A stretch of DNA of 64,000 nucleotides from Leptospiraceae bacterium (GTDB lineage Bacteria; Spirochaetota; Leptospiria; Leptospirales; Leptonemataceae): contig JANXCF010000007.1 in assembly GCA_025059995.1 (NCBI GenBank), forward strand, positions 1-64,000. Reading direction: 5' to 3'. The notes below the pieces were generated by a model. It did not search any database. It had not been told where the DNA came from and saw only the letters and a program-made list of their open reading frames with translations. The position numbers were made by a program, and so were the translations under genes. Shown one piece after another: positions 26,297-35,473 of the stretch (position 1 is the stretch's first letter; each line of letters begins with the position of its first letter).

Positions 26297-26665
26297 ATGT
26301 TCATTGAGATGTTTCGAGCGAAAATACACCGGGCAACGGTAACAGAAGCAAACTTACATTATGAAGGTAGTCTCACCATTGATGAAGAACTCTTAGAAGC
26401 ATCAGGAATTAAACCTTATGAGCGTGTATCAGTTGTCAATATTCATAACGGAGCAAGATTTGATACATACGTAATAAAAGGAGAAAAAGGAAAAGGAGAA
26501 ATTTGCTTAAATGGAGCTGCTGCACGATTAGGAGAGCCCGGAGACAAAGTCATCATCATTGCTTATGCTTTAATGAAGTTCGATGAAATCCCCAAAGATT
26601 ACCAACCTATTGTAGTGCATGTAGATGATAACAATCGAATTGTAAAAATAACAGGAAAATCCTAA
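26297..26665 (+). CDS. panD: aspartate 1-decarboxylase PanD
   Basis: About 122 residues, the usual family length. The self-cleavage site is HYEGSLTID: cleavage between Gly and Ser creates the pyruvoyl group that decarboxylates aspartate to beta-alanine for pantothenate and coenzyme A. Other blocks are [30 protein letters not shown] and [22 protein letters not shown] chose the ATG at 26297 (MFIEMFRAK), which has a GGGGGA site just upstream. The frame opens at 26285, and the conserved part begins at MFRAK. It is followed after 22 bp by the EI24 protein gene. Confidence 0.92.
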   Translation: MFIEMFRAKIHRATVTEANLHYEGSLTIDEELLEASGIKPYERVSVVNIHNGARFDTYVIKGEKGKGEICLNGAAARLGEPGDKVIIIAYALMKFDEIPKDYQPIVVHVDDNNRIVKITGKS

Positions 26666-26687
26666 AGCCACGAAACCCCTGAAACTC

Positions 26688-27401
26688 ATGAAAGAATCTT
26701 GGGAATACTTGATAAAGCCTATTAAGTCTCTTTCTTTACTAAAGAAATTAAAATTTTTAAAGTATATTATATTCATAATCTTTTTGGCGTTCTTGTTGTC
26801 CATAGGGATTGCTTACTTCATCTATCTTCTCTTAGAAGGGTTAATATGGAGTTTTTTCGATCTTTCTCAAATCCACTCTATGATAAAATTTCTTGTTTAT
26901 GCAGTGATTGTCCTTCAAAGTTTTTTTCTTTTTTTGGTGTTTTATCGGGTTTTTGTGCAGATTTTCGTTTTTCCTTTTTTGCTATTATTACGAAAGGAGT
27001 TAGAAAAACACTATCGTATTGGGAATTTTCAGAAAACAAACTTTTTTTTGAGTTTTCGAAACTTTTTATGGAGTCTGTATAAAACTTTGTTGTTTCAAGT
27101 GGTTTATCTTTTTTTACTGGTTTTTACTTTCTTTTTGGGACCACTTCAACCCTTGATTTTGTTTCTTTACCAAGGGTATAGTTTGGGCTACGGGATTTAT
27201 GATATTTTATTAGAACAAGAATTTCCCACTCCAAAAGAAAGATATCAACTAATAGAAAGCATAAAAAAAGAAGTGTTCTTTACCGGAGTTGGAGCTTTAA
27301 TTTTAATTTTTATCCCTATACTGGGGGTTATTCTCTCACCAGTTAGTGGTTTTATCGCAGCATTTCAAAATCGCTATCAGAGATATTTAATATTGGTTTA
27401 G
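26688..27401 (+). CDS. EI24/CysZ-like membrane protein
   Basis: A 237-residue integral membrane protein with about five or six hydrophobic segments. The C-terminal part (FFTGVGALILIFIPILGVILSP) and the LGPLQPLILFLYQGYSLGYGIYD segment resemble the EI24 family, which includes the sulfate channel CysZ. The family's substrate varies, so transport of sulfate is not implied. It lies 22 bp downstream of panD and is probably cotranscribed. Its last 15 bp overlap the convergent acyltransferase/GpsA gene. Confidence 0.72.
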   Translation: MKESWEYLIKPIKSLSLLKKLKFLKYIIFIIFLAFLLSIGIAYFIYLLLEGLIWSFFDLSQIHSMIKFLVYAVIVLQSFFLFLVFYRVFVQIFVFPFLLLLRKELEKHYRIGNFQKTNFFLSFRNFLWSLYKTLLFQVVYLFLLVFTFFLGPLQPLILFLYQGYSLGYGIYDILLEQEFPTPKERYQLIESIKKEVFFTGVGALILIFIPILGVILSPVSGFIAAFQNRYQRYLILV

Positions 27402-29474
27402 TTTTCTCAATAAGGTTTCAACACCTTCTTCAACCGGTAGATTTTCATAAACGATTTTATATGTAATAGTAGCTATGGGGAATGATGTATCACTATCTGA
27501 AAGAAGAGAGGGGATTAGTCTTGGCAAAGTTTTCAAACCAAATAAGCCTGAGCTAACTCGAGTGGGATCCGCTTTTTGGAAAACAAAATCATAACCCCAT
27601 TGACGATCCCTTGAGTCTTGTCCGAAACAAGCTAACATTAGATCCGAAAGACCTGATAATCCAAAGAACGTTTCTTCTTTTCCACCCAAGAAAACCCCGA
27701 TTGCTTTCATTTCTTCGAAAAATTGATTTGATAAGTGAAACAAAGTGTTATCGTTATTCCCACCATAATATTTACTAAAATAACCATCGACTATTCCTGT
27801 GGTTAGAGCGTAGATGTTTTTCAACGCTCCTCCTAATTGTATTCCTTGAATGTCTTTTTTTTGAATGGCAGGTTTTACGTAAATATAGTCTGTTCGAAAG
27901 AGATCTATGTAGTAATCGATCTTTTCGGTATTTGTGTGAGCGGCTATTTCGAAGCCAGTCATTTTTCTTTCCATCACTTGTTGGGGATAATTGGCTCCTG
28001 CCATGGTAAAAAATCTATCAGCTGGTAACTCAAAATGTTGAACCAAATCATTAATTATGATACCTTGCGTCAAAGAAGTAAAACCTTTCGCGATGTTTAT
28101 AATAGGAACATGAGTTTTCTTTAAGTCTTCTTTGATTGTGCCATAATATTTTTCTAATTCCCAAGGTCGGACTGCTTGAATGATCAAGGTGGCATCCTCA
28201 AGAAATTCCGTTGAGTTTGTAAACTCCATATTTGGTGGTAATTTGAAGTAGGGAAAATGTTCTTGATCCACTTTTAAATTGTTATATTCTTTTATCTTGT
28301 CTTGATCAAACAAAGTATAGATTTTGATTTGTGCATCTTTGTTGGCTAGTACACAAGAAATGGCAGTAGCGTAAGGAGAGTGCCCTATCACAAAGATTTT
28401 TTCTTTAGGGTTTTTGGGAATCTGAATTAGTATGTTTTCTTTATTATCTGTTGCTTTGTATAAGTTTCTATAGAAACCATGTCGGTGTCGATGGAGATTC
28501 CTTCCCACTAGGGTAGCGAGGGTATCTATAACAAATTGTCGTTTGTCATCGACATCATCAGGGATTTCTAAATGAACCACATATTCTGGGAGTTTTTTCA
28601 TTAAGTGATCAGGTAGTCTACCAACCAGAATTGGTTTTCCTAAAACAAATCGCCCTTTTGCTGCTTTAAAAAGAAAAGTAGAGGTTGGAAGGATTTCATC
28701 CGTTCCTTCAATTGAAACTGGTATGATGATTTTGTTCATTACATAATGATAAACTGCATCTACAAAGGAAATTAATTGTCCAGTTCGACTTCTTGTTCCT
28801 TCAGGGAAAATAACAATGATCTTTCCTTCTTTTTGAAGTTGTTGGGACTGACGGAAAGCTCGCATGTTGATTTTTGTCATTACATCTGCCAAGCTGGGAT
28901 TTTGCGCCATATCCCGTTTTGAACAAACAAGCAGAGTATCAAACATGTATAACCCTAATCTTGTGAAGTCTTCAGTAAAGGCTAATCTACCAGCAATGAA
29001 GACCAATCGGTCTGCTATTTCTCGTGCAATCCCTCCTTGTCTATAAAACATATAATAAATGGCTGGTGCATCTAAATGACTCATGTGATTTGATATGATG
29101 GTAACAGGGAATTCATTTGCTAAGGGAAGGAGGTATTCTAAATTTTCAGTTCCCTCAAATGTGAAATTTTGAAAAAGAGGTGTGAGAAATTCTGTAATAA
29201 AATCACGAATTTTAGGGTTTTGTTTCGTATAGACTCCTACTTCATCTAATTTTGAAGGTTCCTCAAAGGTTTTCATAACTTCTGGCATGGGAGTTTCTGA
29301 AGATAACTTTATAAATTGAAATAAGAGTTCTTTTGCTTTTTCTGGGGAAACACCATATTGAACAAAACCTTCTATGTTCTTAAAGAACTCTTTTTGCCAT
29401 GGGGCATGCGTATCACTTAGTTTTAGTTCAGATAAGTTGATCACTTTTTTTTGAGTATGAAGACTTTCACTCAT
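27387..29474 (-). CDS. acyltransferase fused to glycerol-3-phosphate dehydrogenase (PlsB/PlsC-like + GpsA-like)
   Basis: This 695-residue protein joins two enzymes of glycerolipid synthesis. Residues about 100-320 are a PlsB/PlsC-type acyltransferase with the HX4D motif in NHMSHLD (H130, D135), FPEGTRSRTG and an IIPVSIEGTDEI substrate block. From about residue 365 there is a GpsA-like domain: a nucleotide fold VIGHSPYATAIS (GxGxxG changed), GGALKNIYALTTGIVDG with the catalytic Lys, and TFFGLSGLSDLMLACFG. A single polypeptide could thus reduce dihydroxyacetone phosphate and acylate the product. The altered dinucleotide loop leaves open whether the second domain is active. Convergent overlap of 15 bp with the EI24 gene; divergent from the M23 gene. 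Confidence 0.85.
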   Translation of the reverse strand: MSESLHTQKKVINLSELKLSDTHAPWQKEFFKNIEGFVQYGVSPEKAKELLFQFIKLSSETPMPEVMKTFEEPSKLDEVGVYTKQNPKIRDFITEFLTPLFQNFTFEGTENLEYLLPLANEFPVTIISNHMSHLDAPAIYYMFYRQGGIAREIADRLVFIAGRLAFTEDFTRLGLYMFDTLLVCSKRDMAQNPSLADVMTKINMRAFRQSQQLQKEGKIIVIFPEGTRSRTGQLISFVDAVYHYVMNKIIIPVSIEGTDEILPTSTFLFKAAKGRFVLGKPILVGRLPDHLMKKLPEYVVHLEIPDDVDDKRQFVIDTLATLVGRNLHRHRHGFYRNLYKATDNKENILIQIPKNPKEKIFVIGHSPYATAISCVLANKDAQIKIYTLFDQDKIKEYNNLKVDQEHFPYFKLPPNMEFTNSTEFLEDATLIIQAVRPWELEKYYGTIKEDLKKTHVPIINIAKGFTSLTQGIIINDLVQHFELPADRFFTMAGANYPQQVMERKMTGFEIAAHTNTEKIDYYIDLFRTDYIYVKPAIQKKDIQGIQLGGALKNIYALTTGIVDGYFSKYYGGNNDNTLFHLSNQFFEEMKAIGVFLGGKEETFFGLSGLSDLMLACFGQDSRDRQWGYDFVFQKADPTRVSSGLFGLKTLPRLIPSLLSDSDTSFPIATITYKIVYENLPVEEGVETLLRKLNQY

Positions 29475-29563
29475 ATTTGAACCCTGTTAAATAAAGAAAA
29501 TTTTAATGAACTCTAATATAAGTAAATGAAAAAAAATTGTTTTTATCAAGTAAGAGATAAAAA

Positions 29564-30724
29564 GTGTCAGTAATGAAAGAGCGGAAAGAAACTTCTAAGA
29601 GAAAGCAAAGTCTAAAAAAGAAAAATTCCAAAGAAGCCACTCAAGATGTGGAAAAAATTTCTTATTATTTAGGATTAGAAATTACCCCTAAAAAACGAGA
29701 AAGTTTAAAAGACTTTTTGGAAAAAATCAAAGCATTCTTCTACAAGATACATCGAAAAGGACTTCAAAAACTCACAATTATGTTTATTCCCCATTCCGAA
29801 AGCAGTATTTTGAATTTTCATATTAATTTTTATACTTTGTTTGCTATTTTTTTGGGAGTTTTTTTGGTGGGTTCTACTTCTGTGATGATGTTGGTTTATC
29901 GGAGTTCCCAGAATTTACAGTACTACGACATGGGAGTTACAAGCAGTCAATTTTACTTACAAAGTGCTCGTTTGGCTGAAGAAATCCTCCCAATGCACAA
30001 TCAAATCCTTCAATTTGCAGAAACCATCGCAAAGATGCATTCAAACTTGAGGATTTCTCGTAAAAAGGGAGAGGGAGGTTTTTCTTATGATGTTACTTTG
30101 GAGCAAATTGAATATTTAAAATATCTTATCCAAGAATGCAAACAAAAAAAAGAAGAATGCGATCAGAAAACAATTGAAGAAATCTTGAAGATATCTCTGA
30201 ATATTTCAAATTTGGATAATGAAATTTTAAAAGAAACCAACACCCAATTAGAAGAGATTTTACAAAAACTACAATCAGAAGAAATCCAACATTTCTTTTC
30301 TTTCATACCTACAGGATTACCGGTGAAAGGCTTTATTAGCAATAATTATGGCTCAAAGGTAATCCTTGATCGAGGGAATCATTACCCTTTAAGGGGGGTA
30401 GAAATTTTTACTTTACCAAGAGCTCCTGTTTATGCTACAGCAAAAGGAAAGATTACAGAAATCAAATATCATCCTGTTTTTGGACTTTCTATATGGATTG
30501 AACATTTACCTGGGATCAAATCGTTTTTTGCCCATTTGGATGAAGTAATCGTTCAACCAAATCAGATTGTAAACAAGGGAGATGTGATTGCTTACTCAGG
30601 AAAAAGCGGAAAAACTTTAAGAAACATGATTTACTACGAAGTTCACATAGGAACATTGGCATTTAATCCACACATATTGATGAATGATTTACAAACCTTA
30701 TGGATGAAATTACACAAGCCGTAG
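29564..30724 (+). CDS. membrane-anchored M23 (LytM)-like protein, probably inactive
   Basis: The 386-residue protein starts at GTG 29564 (ATG at 29573 is an alternative). It has a basic cytoplasmic tail, one transmembrane helix near 90-112, a helical region, and a C-terminal M23 domain from about 270. The fold is clear (APVYATAKGKITEI, SFFAHLDEVIVQPNQIVNKGDVIAYSGKSG). However, zinc ligands are altered: the usual HxGxD is replaced around NHYPLRGVEI, and HLHFEV is replaced by MIYYEV. It therefore resembles catalytically dead LytM regulators such as EnvC/NlpD. It overlaps the bactofilin gene by 25 bp; M23 proteins and bactofilins work together in cell-shape control in other helical bacteria. Confidence 0.85.
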   Translation: MSVMKERKETSKRKQSLKKKNSKEATQDVEKISYYLGLEITPKKRESLKDFLEKIKAFFYKIHRKGLQKLTIMFIPHSESSILNFHINFYTLFAIFLGVFLVGSTSVMMLVYRSSQNLQYYDMGVTSSQFYLQSARLAEEILPMHNQILQFAETIAKMHSNLRISRKKGEGGFSYDVTLEQIEYLKYLIQECKQKKEECDQKTIEEILKISLNISNLDNEILKETNTQLEEILQKLQSEEIQHFFSFIPTGLPVKGFISNNYGSKVILDRGNHYPLRGVEIFTLPRAPVYATAKGKITEIKYHPVFGLSIWIEHLPGIKSFFAHLDEVIVQPNQIVNKGDVIAYSGKSGKTLRNMIYYEVHIGTLAFNPHILMNDLQTLWMKLHKP

Positions 30725-31059
30725 CGGTTAATTCTATTATAGGAGAAGGTTCAGAATTTCGCGGAGAATTCAAAGTAAAAAATCTTCTAAGAATAGATGG
30801 CTACTTCAAAGGAACTATCTTCACAGATGAGGGAAAAATTTTAATTGGAAGGACAGGAAAAGTCGAAACTGACATCAAAGCTGCGGTGGTAGTGGTAGGT
30901 GGCGAAGTGATTGGAAACATCTTAGCCACGAAAAGAGTAGTACTTCTTTCATCGAGTAGAGTAAAAGGAGACATCGTTACGCCTGCTCTTATCGTAGAAG
31001 AAGGCTGCGTATTCGAAGGTCGATGCACCATCAACAAAGAACCCATCAAGCTAACTTAG
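30700..31059 (+). CDS. bactofilin
   Basis: A 119-residue protein made almost wholly of the bactofilin beta-helix: IIGEGSEFRGEFKVKNLLRIDGYFKG-type repeats, then IGRTGKVETDIKAAVVVVGG and GDIVTPALIVEEGCVFEG. Bactofilins polymerise without nucleotide on the inner membrane and organise peptidoglycan enzymes. In Leptospira biflexa a bactofilin affects helical pitch (established knowledge, from memory). The 25-bp overlap with the M23-like gene indicates coupled expression. The stop overlaps the convergent serS stop by 4 bp. Confidence 0.92.
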   Translation: MDEITQAVAVNSIIGEGSEFRGEFKVKNLLRIDGYFKGTIFTDEGKILIGRTGKVETDIKAAVVVVGGEVIGNILATKRVVLLSSSRVKGDIVTPALIVEEGCVFEGRCTINKEPIKLT

Positions 31060-32306
31060 AGATACGGTTCTAAGACCTTTGGAATCAAGATTTCGCCATT
31101 AGAAGTCTGATAATTTTCCAAAATGGCTACTAAGGTTCTTCCAATAGCTAATCCTGAGCCGTTTAGAGTGTGAGCGTAAATATTTCCTTTTTCGGTTCTG
31201 ATTCGGATTCTCCCTCTTCTGGCTTGGTAATCCCAGCAATTTGACACAGAAGAAATTTCCAACCAACGTTGCAAGCCGGGGATCCAAACTTCAAGATCAT
31301 AAGTTTTTACAGCGGTTGCTCCCATATCTCCTGAGCAAAGAAGAACCACTCGATAGGTAAGTCCTAATTCTTGAAGAACCATTTCTGCGTGCTGTAGCAT
31401 CTCCAAGTGGGCTTGTTTTGAAGTGTTTGGATGGGTGATCTGTACTAATTCTACTTTTTGGAATTGATGAACTCGTATGAGTCCTCGTGTGTCCTTCCCC
31501 GCTGCGCCTGCTTCTCTTCGAAAACAAGAACTCGCAGCTGTTATTTTGATGGGAAGTTGATTTTCGGGAATGATTTCATCATAATATAAATTTACTAAAG
31601 GAACTTCAGCAGTGGGAATTAAAGACAATCCATCTCGTTCCAGTTGATAGTATTCACCTTTGAATTTTGGGTATTGACCTGTGGTGACCATGCCTTGATC
31701 TTTAATTAGAACTGGAACCCAAACTTCTTCATATCCATTTTTTTTGGTATGAAGATCTAGCATGAAGTTCATAAGAGCTCGTTCCAATTTAGCACCCAAA
31801 CCACGATAAGTGTAGAATCTGGAACCCGCAAGTTTTACTCCTCGTTCAAAATCCAGAATGCCTAAACGTTCTCCAATTTCATAGTGGGGTTTGACTTCGA
31901 AATCATATTTGGGGATTTCTCCTACTTGTTTGATGATTACATTTTGACGTGAGTCATCTCCATCGGGAACCTCAGGATCAAGCCAATTTGGGAGTTGGAG
32001 GACAATGTCCTCGATTTGGAGCCGAAGTTCTTCATGTTTTTTCTCGAGTTCTTGGATTTGGTCTCCTAATTTTCTGATTTCTTCTTTTTTGAGCTCTGCT
32101 GTAGTTGGATCAGTTTTTAGGATTCTTCCAATCTCTTTGCTTTCTTTATTTCTTCGAGAACGCATTTCTTCAATCTTTGTTTGTAAAGACTTAGAGGCTT
32201 TGAAGATTTCTACTAATTGGTCGACAAAGGAATCATCTTGTCTTCGTTTTTTTAAAGTAGCTCGGAGTTCTTCGGGATTTTCTTCAATTCGACGTAAATC
32301 CAGCAT
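31056..32306 (-). CDS. serS: seryl-tRNA synthetase
   Basis: A 416-residue class II synthetase. The N-terminal coiled-coil arm (about 30-105, SKSLQTKIEEMRSRRNKESK) grips the tRNA long variable arm. The catalytic core has motif 2 in CFRREAGAAGKDTRGLIRVHQF and motif 3 in LNGSGLAIGRTLVAILENYQ. The SSVSNCWDYQARR stretch is also typical. It charges tRNA-Ser in the cytoplasm. The length is normal. It is followed after 40 bp by no same-strand partner; sfsA lies upstream on the same strand. Confidence 0.95.
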   Translation of the reverse strand: MLDLRRIEENPEELRATLKKRRQDDSFVDQLVEIFKASKSLQTKIEEMRSRRNKESKEIGRILKTDPTTAELKKEEIRKLGDQIQELEKKHEELRLQIEDIVLQLPNWLDPEVPDGDDSRQNVIIKQVGEIPKYDFEVKPHYEIGERLGILDFERGVKLAGSRFYTYRGLGAKLERALMNFMLDLHTKKNGYEEVWVPVLIKDQGMVTTGQYPKFKGEYYQLERDGLSLIPTAEVPLVNLYYDEIIPENQLPIKITAASSCFRREAGAAGKDTRGLIRVHQFQKVELVQITHPNTSKQAHLEMLQHAEMVLQELGLTYRVVLLCSGDMGATAVKTYDLEVWIPGLQRWLEISSVSNCWDYQARRGRIRIRTEKGNIYAHTLNGSGLAIGRTLVAILENYQTSNGEILIPKVLEPYL

Positions 32307-32346
32307 GCATTAAAAAATTGCTCCACAAGCTCATTGTAAAGAAAAT

Positions 32347-33213
32347 TTAAGTTTTCTTGAGAAAAGAAAAAGAAAGAAAATCTCGAAGATAGAGTCGGAC
32401 TTGATAATGCTTTAAATTTTTGTTTGGTATGATTGATGAGGTGGTATTTGTTCGTTGGGTAAATTCCTGTTTTGATATTTCTTGAACATCGATCCCAATT
32501 CGAATGGGAAGGATTTTTCCGCCTCGTTGATGGAATAACTCCAAAGCATGACTAAATTTTGGATCAATTGAGTAGGCAGGTGTGAATAATGTGCCTTCTT
32601 GCCGAGAAAGTAAAAACACAACATAACAATCAAAGCCTTGATCCAGAAAATAAATCAGTTTTTTTACTTGTTCTGTTCCTCGTTGGGTTGGAGCATCGGG
32701 AAATTGTAGAGTATTACTTTGCTTGTGATAATACGTTGTGTTTTTGATTTCTATGAGAATTGGTTTTGAGTGGTTTTGAGGTTGTTGAGACAGAATTTGA
32801 TAGTTTGTGATTTTCAGTTTTTCTTGATGATTTTGATTAAACAAAAGAAAGTCAAATTTGTGCCCCTCGAATTTCGGCTCTCTTTTTAAGTATTGATATT
32901 GATAAATTGGAAAAGAAAATTTTGAGAGAAGTTCTTTTTGGTGTTTGAATGCCCATTCCATGAGAAAATTGACTCGATAGGTGTTAACAAAAATCCAGTT
33001 TTGATTGTGAAAAACCAACTCAAGTGTATAAAGTAATTTTCTTTGTGGATTTTGAGCTATGCTTAGTATGATGGGATTATTTTCATCAAAGCAAGTTTCC
33101 ATAGAACCCGTATTGGGACAATGAGCTGTGTATCTTTGAGAATCCAACGAAAAATCCACAAAGAATCTTTTGTATCTACTCAAAAATATTCCCATAAAAC
33201 CATTTAGTATCAT
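32347..33213 (-). CDS. sfsA: SfsA-family protein
   Basis: A 288-residue protein with the SfsA layout: an N-terminal OB-like part (RYKRFFVDFS, AHCPNTGSMETC) and a C-terminal nuclease-like part. The latter has ILIEIKNTTYY (the ExK of the PD-(D/E)XK type), QFPDAPTQRGTEQVKKL and YVVFLLSR. SfsA was described as a sugar fermentation stimulation factor; its real activity, possibly nuclease, is not settled. About 40 residues longer than usual, mainly in the middle. Upstream of serS on the same strand with a 40-bp gap. Confidence 0.85.
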   Translation of the reverse strand: MILNGFMGIFLSRYKRFFVDFSLDSQRYTAHCPNTGSMETCFDENNPIILSIAQNPQRKLLYTLELVFHNQNWIFVNTYRVNFLMEWAFKHQKELLSKFSFPIYQYQYLKREPKFEGHKFDFLLFNQNHQEKLKITNYQILSQQPQNHSKPILIEIKNTTYYHKQSNTLQFPDAPTQRGTEQVKKLIYFLDQGFDCYVVFLLSRQEGTLFTPAYSIDPKFSHALELFHQRGGKILPIRIGIDVQEISKQEFTQRTNTTSSIIPNKNLKHYQVRLYLRDFLSFSFLKKT

Positions 33214-33305
33214 AAAAAGTTTTGGTGGGTTGTATATCAGCTTTGTTAAATAAAGATTAATTTTCCCCTTGCAAGCAAAATATTAAAGTTTATTAAATTT
33301 ATTGC

Positions 33306-33334
33306 TTGATGAAGAAAAAAGATTTGCATATATG
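33306..33334 (+). promoter_or_regulatory. sigma-70-type promoter before the CBS/glpK operon
   Basis: TTGATG (33306-33311) and TATATG (33329-33334) are separated by exactly 17 bp, close to the sigma-70 consensus. The predicted start near 33341 leaves a short leader with AAAGGAG before the ATG at 33363. It would serve the CBS-domain gene, glpK and probably the DUF3332 gene. Confidence 0.5.
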
Positions 33335-33362
33335 AATTCCACAAATACAAAAGGAGAATTGT

Positions 33363-33953
33363 ATGGCTAAGCTTTTATCTACGGTTCCTTTGGGAAGTGG
33401 GATTAAATTTCACCGACCGGAAGCTCCGGTGTTTGAGCCTTTGCAGCCAACAGATCCAGCCATCAAAGCAATGACAGATTTAAAAAAAATTCCTGCAAGA
33501 ATCATTTATCCAAACGAACCTATTGATGCAGCCAATGAGAAAATGATCGCAAATAAAGTTCGTTTATTGTTTGTTGTGAATTATTCTGATCAGATTTTAG
33601 GGATAATCACAGCTCAAGATATCTTAGGAGAAAAGCCAGTAAAGTTTGCTCAAGAGAACAATGTAAAAAGAAGTGAAATTCTGGTTAAAGACATCATGAC
33701 TCCCAGCAATGAAATTGACGTGATTGAAATTAAAACATTATCTCAAGCTACGGTTGCTGATGTGATTGAAACTCTACGTCATAGAAAACAACAACATATC
33801 TTAGTTGTGGATTATCAAGGACCATCAGGAGAAAAAATGGTGCGGGGAATTTTCTCTTTGAATCAAATAGCAAGGCAATTAGGAATTCCCATCAAAACCT
33901 ATGATATTGCCGACACCTTAGTAGAAATTGCGAAAATCCTTCAGTCTCGATAA
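33363..33953 (+). CDS. CBS-domain pair protein
   Basis: A 196-residue cytoplasmic protein. Two CBS domains lie at about 45-105 (IIYPNEPIDAANEKM, LLFVVNYSDQILGIITAQDIL) and 115-185 (VKDIMTPSNEIDVIE, QQHILVVDYQGPSGEK, GIFSLNQIARQLG). CBS pairs bind adenine nucleotides and act as energy sensors. There is no attached enzyme domain. The gene is 15 bp upstream of glpK behind a good promoter, so a role in adjusting glycerol use to energy state is plausible but inferred only from position. Confidence 0.85.
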   Translation: MAKLLSTVPLGSGIKFHRPEAPVFEPLQPTDPAIKAMTDLKKIPARIIYPNEPIDAANEKMIANKVRLLFVVNYSDQILGIITAQDILGEKPVKFAQENNVKRSEILVKDIMTPSNEIDVIEIKTLSQATVADVIETLRHRKQQHILVVDYQGPSGEKMVRGIFSLNQIARQLGIPIKTYDIADTLVEIAKILQSR

Positions 33954-33968
33954 CCAAAGGAGAACCTC

Positions 33969-35459
33969 ATGGGTCAAAAATACATCCTTTCCATTGATCA
34001 TGGAACTACAGGATCAAGGGTGTTTTGTTTCAGCGAGAAGGGAGAAATCATCAGTAGTAGTTATCGTGAATTTACTCAGCATTTTCCAAAAGCAGGCTGG
34101 GTAGAGCATGATCCTGAAGAAATTTGGGCGGGCTTATTATACCTCATTCAAGATGCCATCAACAAAGGAGATTTAGATTCCAAAGATGCAATTGCCATAG
34201 GGATTACGAATCAAAGAGAAACCGTTGTTTTGTGGGATAAGAAAACCCAAAAACCAATCTATAACGCAATTGTTTGGCAATGTCGAAGAACGGCTAAAAT
34301 CTGCGAAGAGTTAAAAGAAAAAGGTTATGAAAATATAGTGAGAAACAAAACAGGATTGGTGATTGATGCATATTTCTCCGGAACCAAAATCCAATGGATC
34401 TTAGATCATGTCGAGGGAGCTCGAGATTTGGCAAAAAACGGAAGATTACAAATGGGAACAATGGACTCATGGATTCTTTATAAACTCACGGGCGAACATA
34501 AAACAGATTTTACGAATGCCAGTAGAACCATGATTTTCAATATCAAACAAAAAGAATGGGATGAGGAACTTTTAGAAATTCTCAATATTCCCAAAAATAT
34601 TCTTCCTGAGGTTTTACCAAGTAGAGCAAATTTTGGAACCACGAAAAATGTTCAAGTTCTACCTGATGGAATACCCGTCTATGCCATGATAGGGGACCAA
34701 CAAGCAGCGTTATTTGGTCAGTTGTGCGTCCATCCCGGAGAGGCAAAAAACACTTACGGAACAGGATGTTTCTTGTTATTCCAAACTGGGAATGATTTTA
34801 TTTTGAGTAATTCGGGGCTTTTGACTACGTTAGCTTGTGATAAAGATGGCAATCCTACGTATGCATTGGAAGGTGCTGTCTTTATTGCAGGTGCTGTGAT
34901 ACAGTGGCTCCGAGATTACATGAAATTCTTTGCAACAGCCAAAGAAAGTGAAGAACTTATCAAAGACTTAAAAGACGATGATGAGGTGGTGTTTGTCCCA
35001 GCTTTTGTTGGGTTAGGAGCTCCGTATTGGGATATGAAGGCAAGGGGGGCTATCTTTGGACTCACACGTGATACCAGTCCAGCACGTATCACTCGAGCAG
35101 CGTTAAAATCAATTGCATTACAAACGTATGATTTGGTCCACGCAATGGAAAAAGACACAGGGAAAAAACTGCCATTTTTAAGAGTTGATGGGGGAGCAAC
35201 AAGCAACCAATTTCTTTTACAATACCAGGCCGATATCTTGAATCGTAAAGTCGAAAGACCCAAAAACATAGACACCACAGCCGCTGGTTCAGCGTATCTG
35301 GCTGGGATTCAAGCGGGTATCTGGAAGGATGCAGAAGAACTTTCAGAGATCATGAAAGATAAAACCATCTTTGAACCTAAAATGAGTGAAGTTCAAAGAA
35401 AAAAAGAATTGCACTATTGGCACAAAGCCGTAGAAAGAGTAAAAAATTGGTCAGAATAA
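33969..35459 (+). CDS. glpK: glycerol kinase
   Basis: A 496-residue FGGY kinase of normal length. Diagnostic stretches are LSIDHGTTGSRVFCFSE, GWVEHDPEEIW, GITNQRETVVLWD, NTYGTGCFLLFQTG, LRVDGGATSNQFLLQYQADI and TTAAGSAYLAGI. It phosphorylates glycerol with ATP to sn-glycerol-3-phosphate, the substrate for the acyltransferase fusion and for glycolytic entry. It forms an operon with the CBS protein (15 bp) and the DUF3332 gene (14 bp). No glycerol facilitator gene is present beside it. Confidence 0.97.
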   Translation: MGQKYILSIDHGTTGSRVFCFSEKGEIISSSYREFTQHFPKAGWVEHDPEEIWAGLLYLIQDAINKGDLDSKDAIAIGITNQRETVVLWDKKTQKPIYNAIVWQCRRTAKICEELKEKGYENIVRNKTGLVIDAYFSGTKIQWILDHVEGARDLAKNGRLQMGTMDSWILYKLTGEHKTDFTNASRTMIFNIKQKEWDEELLEILNIPKNILPEVLPSRANFGTTKNVQVLPDGIPVYAMIGDQQAALFGQLCVHPGEAKNTYGTGCFLLFQTGNDFILSNSGLLTTLACDKDGNPTYALEGAVFIAGAVIQWLRDYMKFFATAKESEELIKDLKDDDEVVFVPAFVGLGAPYWDMKARGAIFGLTRDTSPARITRAALKSIALQTYDLVHAMEKDTGKKLPFLRVDGGATSNQFLLQYQADILNRKVERPKNIDTTAAGSAYLAGIQAGIWKDAEELSEIMKDKTIFEPKMSEVQRKKELHYWHKAVERVKNWSE

Positions 35460-35473
35460 AAAAGGAGTATCCT

